Origin: an uncultured Acetatifactor sp. | GTDB lineage: Bacteria > Bacillota > Clostridia > Lachnospirales > Lachnospiraceae | NCBI GenBank assembly: GCA_947630715.1 | Contig: CANRIP010000008.1 | Location: 25,833 to 89,832, forward strand | DNA: 64,000 bases | Reading direction: 5' to 3' | Shown: piece after piece, positions 61,135 to 64,000 of the stretch | Layout of the letters: the number at the start of each line of letters is the position of its first letter | How positions within the stretch are numbered: position 1 is the stretch's first letter | The notes under the pieces: model-generated | Seen by the model: only the letters and a program-made list of their open reading frames with translations | Database searches by the model: none | What the model was told of the DNA's origin: nothing | Position numbers and translations under genes: made by a program

Positions 61135-62235
61135 ATGTGGAATCGAAGAAGAATCGTCCGGCTGAGAGGAATCTGCGCCCTGGCCGCGGCCGCGTTTCTT
61201 TGCGGCTGCGCCGGGCAGGAGGAACCTGACGATATTGTGGGGATAGAGACGGATGAGGAAGGAATTTCCTATGAATTCGGGGAAGCGCAGGTGACGGACG
61301 TGGTCTGCACCCAAAGGGTCACCTGCAAGTTCCGGCAGATGGACGAGCAGGAGGTTTCGTTTCCCATGGGCGGCCGGCGTGTGGACCGGCTGTATGTGGC
61401 CGAAGGGGACAAGGTGAAAAAAGGCCAGCTACTGGCGGAGCTGTCCAGCCTGGAGCTGGAGCGGCGGATTGAGGATCTGGAGTACGGCATCCAGAGAAAC
61501 CAACTGCGCCTGGAATATCTGGACGCCAATGAAGATATCGCCGTTTCTTCGCTGTGGGTGGATTATCTGTACGGCTCCGGACAGGGCGCGGGAAAAGAGG
61601 CGCTGGATCAGCGGGTGGAACAACTGAAGGAGGGAAACCGTTACACCAGGGAAGATTTAAGCGATACCATAGAGATGGACCGGAAGGAACTGGAGGAGCT
61701 GAAACAGGAGCTGGCCTCCAGCCGGGTCTATGCCGGCATGGACGGGGTGATTTACGATCTAAAGGAAAATCTGGTGGGCTCCACCTCCCAGATGGGGGAA
61801 GTGATCATGACCGTGATGGATACCTCCGTCAGTCTGTATGAGGCGCAGGCGCCGGCTCTGGCCGGATATTTTAAGGAGGGGGAACCGGTTTCCATGACCA
61901 TCAGTTTCGGGGACGGCGCGGGGAATTATCTCCTTCTGCCCTGGAAGATGGATCAGTGGGGAGACACGCAGATCTTTGAGGTCAGCGAAGGCCCGGAGCA
62001 GGCGGCCACGGAAGTGGGAACCAGCGGCATCATCACGGTGGTCACGGACAGCCGTCAGAACGTGCTGGCAGTGCCGACGGCGGCGGTGAAAAACGCCGGG
62101 GAAAAGCATTATGTGTATGTGCTGGGCGAGGATGAGGTTCGGGAAATGAGATGGGTGGAAACAGGGCTGTTCGGAGACAGTCTGGTGGAAATCCTGGACG
62201 GGCTCGAAGAAGGGGAAAAGGTAATTCTGAAATGA
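61135..62235 (+). CDS. HlyD-type membrane fusion lipoprotein (first)
   Basis: A 366-residue lipoprotein (lipobox FLCGC). The biotinyl-lipoyl-like segment (GGRRVDRLYVAEGDKVKKGQ) near residue 80 is split by a coiled coil (LEYGIQRNQLRLEYLDANED; EMDRKELEELKQELAS), then SRVYAGMDGVIYDLKENLVG and beta-barrel/membrane-proximal domains ending VLAVPTAAVKNAGEKHYVYV. It is the adaptor of a tripartite-like ABC exporter (MacA/YknX type) in a Gram-positive cell. The next gene is a second, larger adaptor. The ATPase/permease would lie past the window. Confidence 0.88.
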   Translation: MWNRRRIVRLRGICALAAAAFLCGCAGQEEPDDIVGIETDEEGISYEFGEAQVTDVVCTQRVTCKFRQMDEQEVSFPMGGRRVDRLYVAEGDKVKKGQLLAELSSLELERRIEDLEYGIQRNQLRLEYLDANEDIAVSSLWVDYLYGSGQGAGKEALDQRVEQLKEGNRYTREDLSDTIEMDRKELEELKQELASSRVYAGMDGVIYDLKENLVGSTSQMGEVIMTVMDTSVSLYEAQAPALAGYFKEGEPVSMTISFGDGAGNYLLLPWKMDQWGDTQIFEVSEGPEQAATEVGTSGIITVVTDSRQNVLAVPTAAVKNAGEKHYVYVLGEDEVREMRWVETGLFGDSLVEILDGLEEGEKVILK

Positions 62236-62246
62236 TGAGGAAGGAA

Positions 62247-64000
62247 ATGAAAGGGCGGTCATCCGCCATCAAAAGGGTCTGCTGCGCTGCGCTGGCGGGG
62301 ATGCTTGCCTTTGGCGGGTGCGGACAACAACAGGAGGCGGGCCGCAAGCCGGAGGACGTGGCGCTTTTGGAGCCCGTGGGGGCCGCGCTTTCCTATGAGA
62401 CCGCGGCCAGAAGGAACCTGTATAACGCGTCCGCGTACTTCGCGCAGATCTGCCCCTATACGGAGGAATACCAGTTAAGCGGGTCGTTCCAGTTTGCCGG
62501 TTACGACGTGTTGCCCGGGAACCCCGTGGAGCGGGGCGGCGTACTTTTGCACGGGGATCTGAGCGGTTATCAGGATCGGCTGGACGCGCTGGAGGAAACC
62601 ATCGGGGATATGGATCAGACCCATCAGGAGTTTGTGGAGGAAAACCGCAAGGAGTGGGAAAAGCAAAACAGCGATGTCCAGGCCTACGGCCAGGCCATAG
62701 AGACGATGAAGGAAAGAAAGCCCAAGGAGCCTGTGGACGCGGAAGGAAATCCCGTCTCCGACCCGGCCTACGCGCAGCAGTACCAGGCCTGGGAGAGCGA
62801 GAACAGTGTGTATGAAAGCCGGTATCACAGAGCGCTTCAGCGGGTGATGGAGCTGGACGAGGCTCTCAAGGAGGAGACGGAGCTTTACGAGCTGGACCGG
62901 GCTTATCAGGTTCTCCAGGAGGATAGGCTGAAGGAGGACGCGAAGAACGGGAAACTGTTCAGCGGCATGAGCGGATATGTCTCCGCCGTGAGCGCCTTAA
63001 ACGGCGGGCAGATGGTTCCCAGCAACCAGGGCCTGGCGGCGGTGAGCGATCCTGCCAGGCTGGAAATCCGCTGCCAGTACATCACCAAATCGGAAGTGGA
63101 TGGGGCGGAGGACTTTTACGCCCTCTGCGCCGGCAAGCGTTACGAGGTGGAGTATCACCCCTATGAATCCAGCGAGGAATACAATAAGGCGAAGGAGCGC
63201 AACGGCGGAACGGTTTACAGCGTCCTTCAGATCACGTCGGACGCCTCCGATCTCAAGCCCGGCACTCCCGTGGTGGTGATCCTCAAAAAGAAGACCCGGG
63301 AAAACGTGGTTACGGTGCCCAACAGCGCGCTGGAGCAGGAGGGGAATCTCAGCTATGTGTATGTGATCCGGGATGATCAGTATGTCCACACCCAGGTGAC
63401 CACGGGATTCACCGACGGCGTATACACGGAGATCCTCTCCGGCGTGGAGGAGGGAGACAAAATCCGGACGGAACAGCCGCCCACCGCGGGAACGGACACG
63501 GCGAAGGTGGTCAGAGGGCAGCTACATACCGACTTCCAGAGTACCGGATGGCTGTATTATACGTCCACGGACGTGATTCAAAACCCGGTGGAGTACGGCG
63601 TCTGCTATTATGTGAAAACCAACGTGGAGGTGCAGCAGGCGGTTCAAAAGGGCGACGTGCTGGCCCAGATCAAGGTGGTGCCGGATCAGGTGGAAATCCA
63701 GCGCAGGGAGCGGGAGCTTGCGCGGGAGCGGGAGAGGCTCCAGGATCTGGTTCAGGAAAATCAGGAGTCGAACCAGAAGGCCATCGAGCAGAGGCAGGAG
63801 AGGATCCGCCAGTTGGAGGAATTGCTTCAGGAGATGAACGACGACGCCCAAACCACGGAGATTGTGGCCCCCCATGACGGCATCATCCGGGCCATACGGG
63901 AACATGAGGAAAATTCCCTTTTGAACCAGGGCGAGGAACTGTTTTTGCTGTCCTCCCAGGATCTGATGTATCTGGAGGTGGATAACCAGGGGGATCAGCT
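62247..64000 (+). CDS. HlyD-type adaptor lipoprotein (second), 3' truncated
   Basis: The frame is open to the last base, giving 584 residues so far. Lipobox FGGC near residue 25. It has a longer coiled coil than its neighbour (ELARERERLQDLVQENQESN; EQRQERIRQLEELLQEM), two barrel-type segments (about 240-400: NGKLFSGMSGYVSAVSALNG; ENVVTVPNSALEQEGNLSYV) and a lipoyl-like part near the end (TTEIVAPHDGIIRAIREHEE). Two adaptor-like halves in one protein is unusual. AGGAAGG lies before ATG 62247; ATG 62235, overlapping the previous stop, is the alternative. Confidence 0.82.
   Translation, partial: MKGRSSAIKRVCCAALAGMLAFGGCGQQQEAGRKPEDVALLEPVGAALSYETAARRNLYNASAYFAQICPYTEEYQLSGSFQFAGYDVLPGNPVERGGVLLHGDLSGYQDRLDALEETIGDMDQTHQEFVEENRKEWEKQNSDVQAYGQAIETMKERKPKEPVDAEGNPVSDPAYAQQYQAWESENSVYESRYHRALQRVMELDEALKEETELYELDRAYQVLQEDRLKEDAKNGKLFSGMSGYVSAVSALNGGQMVPSNQGLAAVSDPARLEIRCQYITKSEVDGAEDFYALCAGKRYEVEYHPYESSEEYNKAKERNGGTVYSVLQITSDASDLKPGTPVVVILKKKTRENVVTVPNSALEQEGNLSYVYVIRDDQYVHTQVTTGFTDGVYTEILSGVEEGDKIRTEQPPTAGTDTAKVVRGQLHTDFQSTGWLYYTSTDVIQNPVEYGVCYYVKTNVEVQQAVQKGDVLAQIKVVPDQVEIQRRERELARERERLQDLVQENQESNQKAIEQRQERIRQLEELLQEMNDDAQTTEIVAPHDGIIRAIREHEENSLLNQGEELFLLSSQDLMYLEVDNQGDQ

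Overview
The window looks like a chromosomal segment from a GC-rich (roughly mid-50s % by eye), low-motility-type Firmicute, most likely a gut Lachnospiraceae. The evidence is the Clostridia-type order rho-rpmE-DUF1385-prmC-prfA, a T-box ahead of thrS, an L20-type leader before infC-rpmI-rplT with an AUU start on infC, strong AGGAGG ribosome sites, TTGACA/TATAAT promoters, CUT1 sugar importers without their own ATPase, a surface pullulanase, and DUF1540, DUF1653, DUF6033-like and DUF5696-like proteins. No insertion sequence, prophage, CRISPR array or rRNA is seen.

Layout. 0-5.3 kb: the end of a PseG-like gene, a MATE exporter, two tRNA-Ala genes, a DegV lipid-binding protein, an acyltransferase and a metallo-hydrolase. 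5.3-8.4 kb: cell-surface pullulanase under a LacI-type operator. 8.5-14 kb: tRNA-Val, rho with a long disordered insert, rpmE, DUF1385, prmC, prfA. 14-21.7 kb: a signalling operon with an HD-GYP response regulator, two hybrid histidine kinases (the second ends in a DegV domain) and a hemerythrin-CheX-like protein. 21.8-29 kb: DUF6033-like protein, CarD, T-box/thrS, DUF1540, infC-rpmI-rplT, a HAD phosphatase and an MntR/DtxR regulator. 29-34.4 kb: a GH31 glycosidase divergent from feoA-feoA-feoB. 34.5-41.6 kb: an epimerase-like protein, a small membrane protein with a LexA-type box, DUF1653, a 5'-nucleotidase, an SfsA-MutY fusion, a glycosyltransferase and a PAP2 enzyme. 41.8-44.9 kb: a GH39-GH43 fusion glycosidase. 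45.2-58.7 kb: a nine-gene operon with two solute-binding proteins, two permease pairs, an NHL/TPR protein, a YIP1 protein and a DUF5696-like protein. 58.9-64 kb: two tandem paralogues of unknown function and two HlyD-type adaptor lipoproteins, the second running off the end.

The strongest candidates for undescribed biology are the DegV domain fused to a sensor kinase, the SfsA-MutY fusion (suggesting a DNA role for SfsA), the dual-importer operon with membrane-tethered NHL and DUF5696-like proteins, and the LexA-box small membrane protein. Minisatellite-like repeats of 15-38 bp occur in several intergenic gaps. All calls are from reading the sequence alone; no database search was run.
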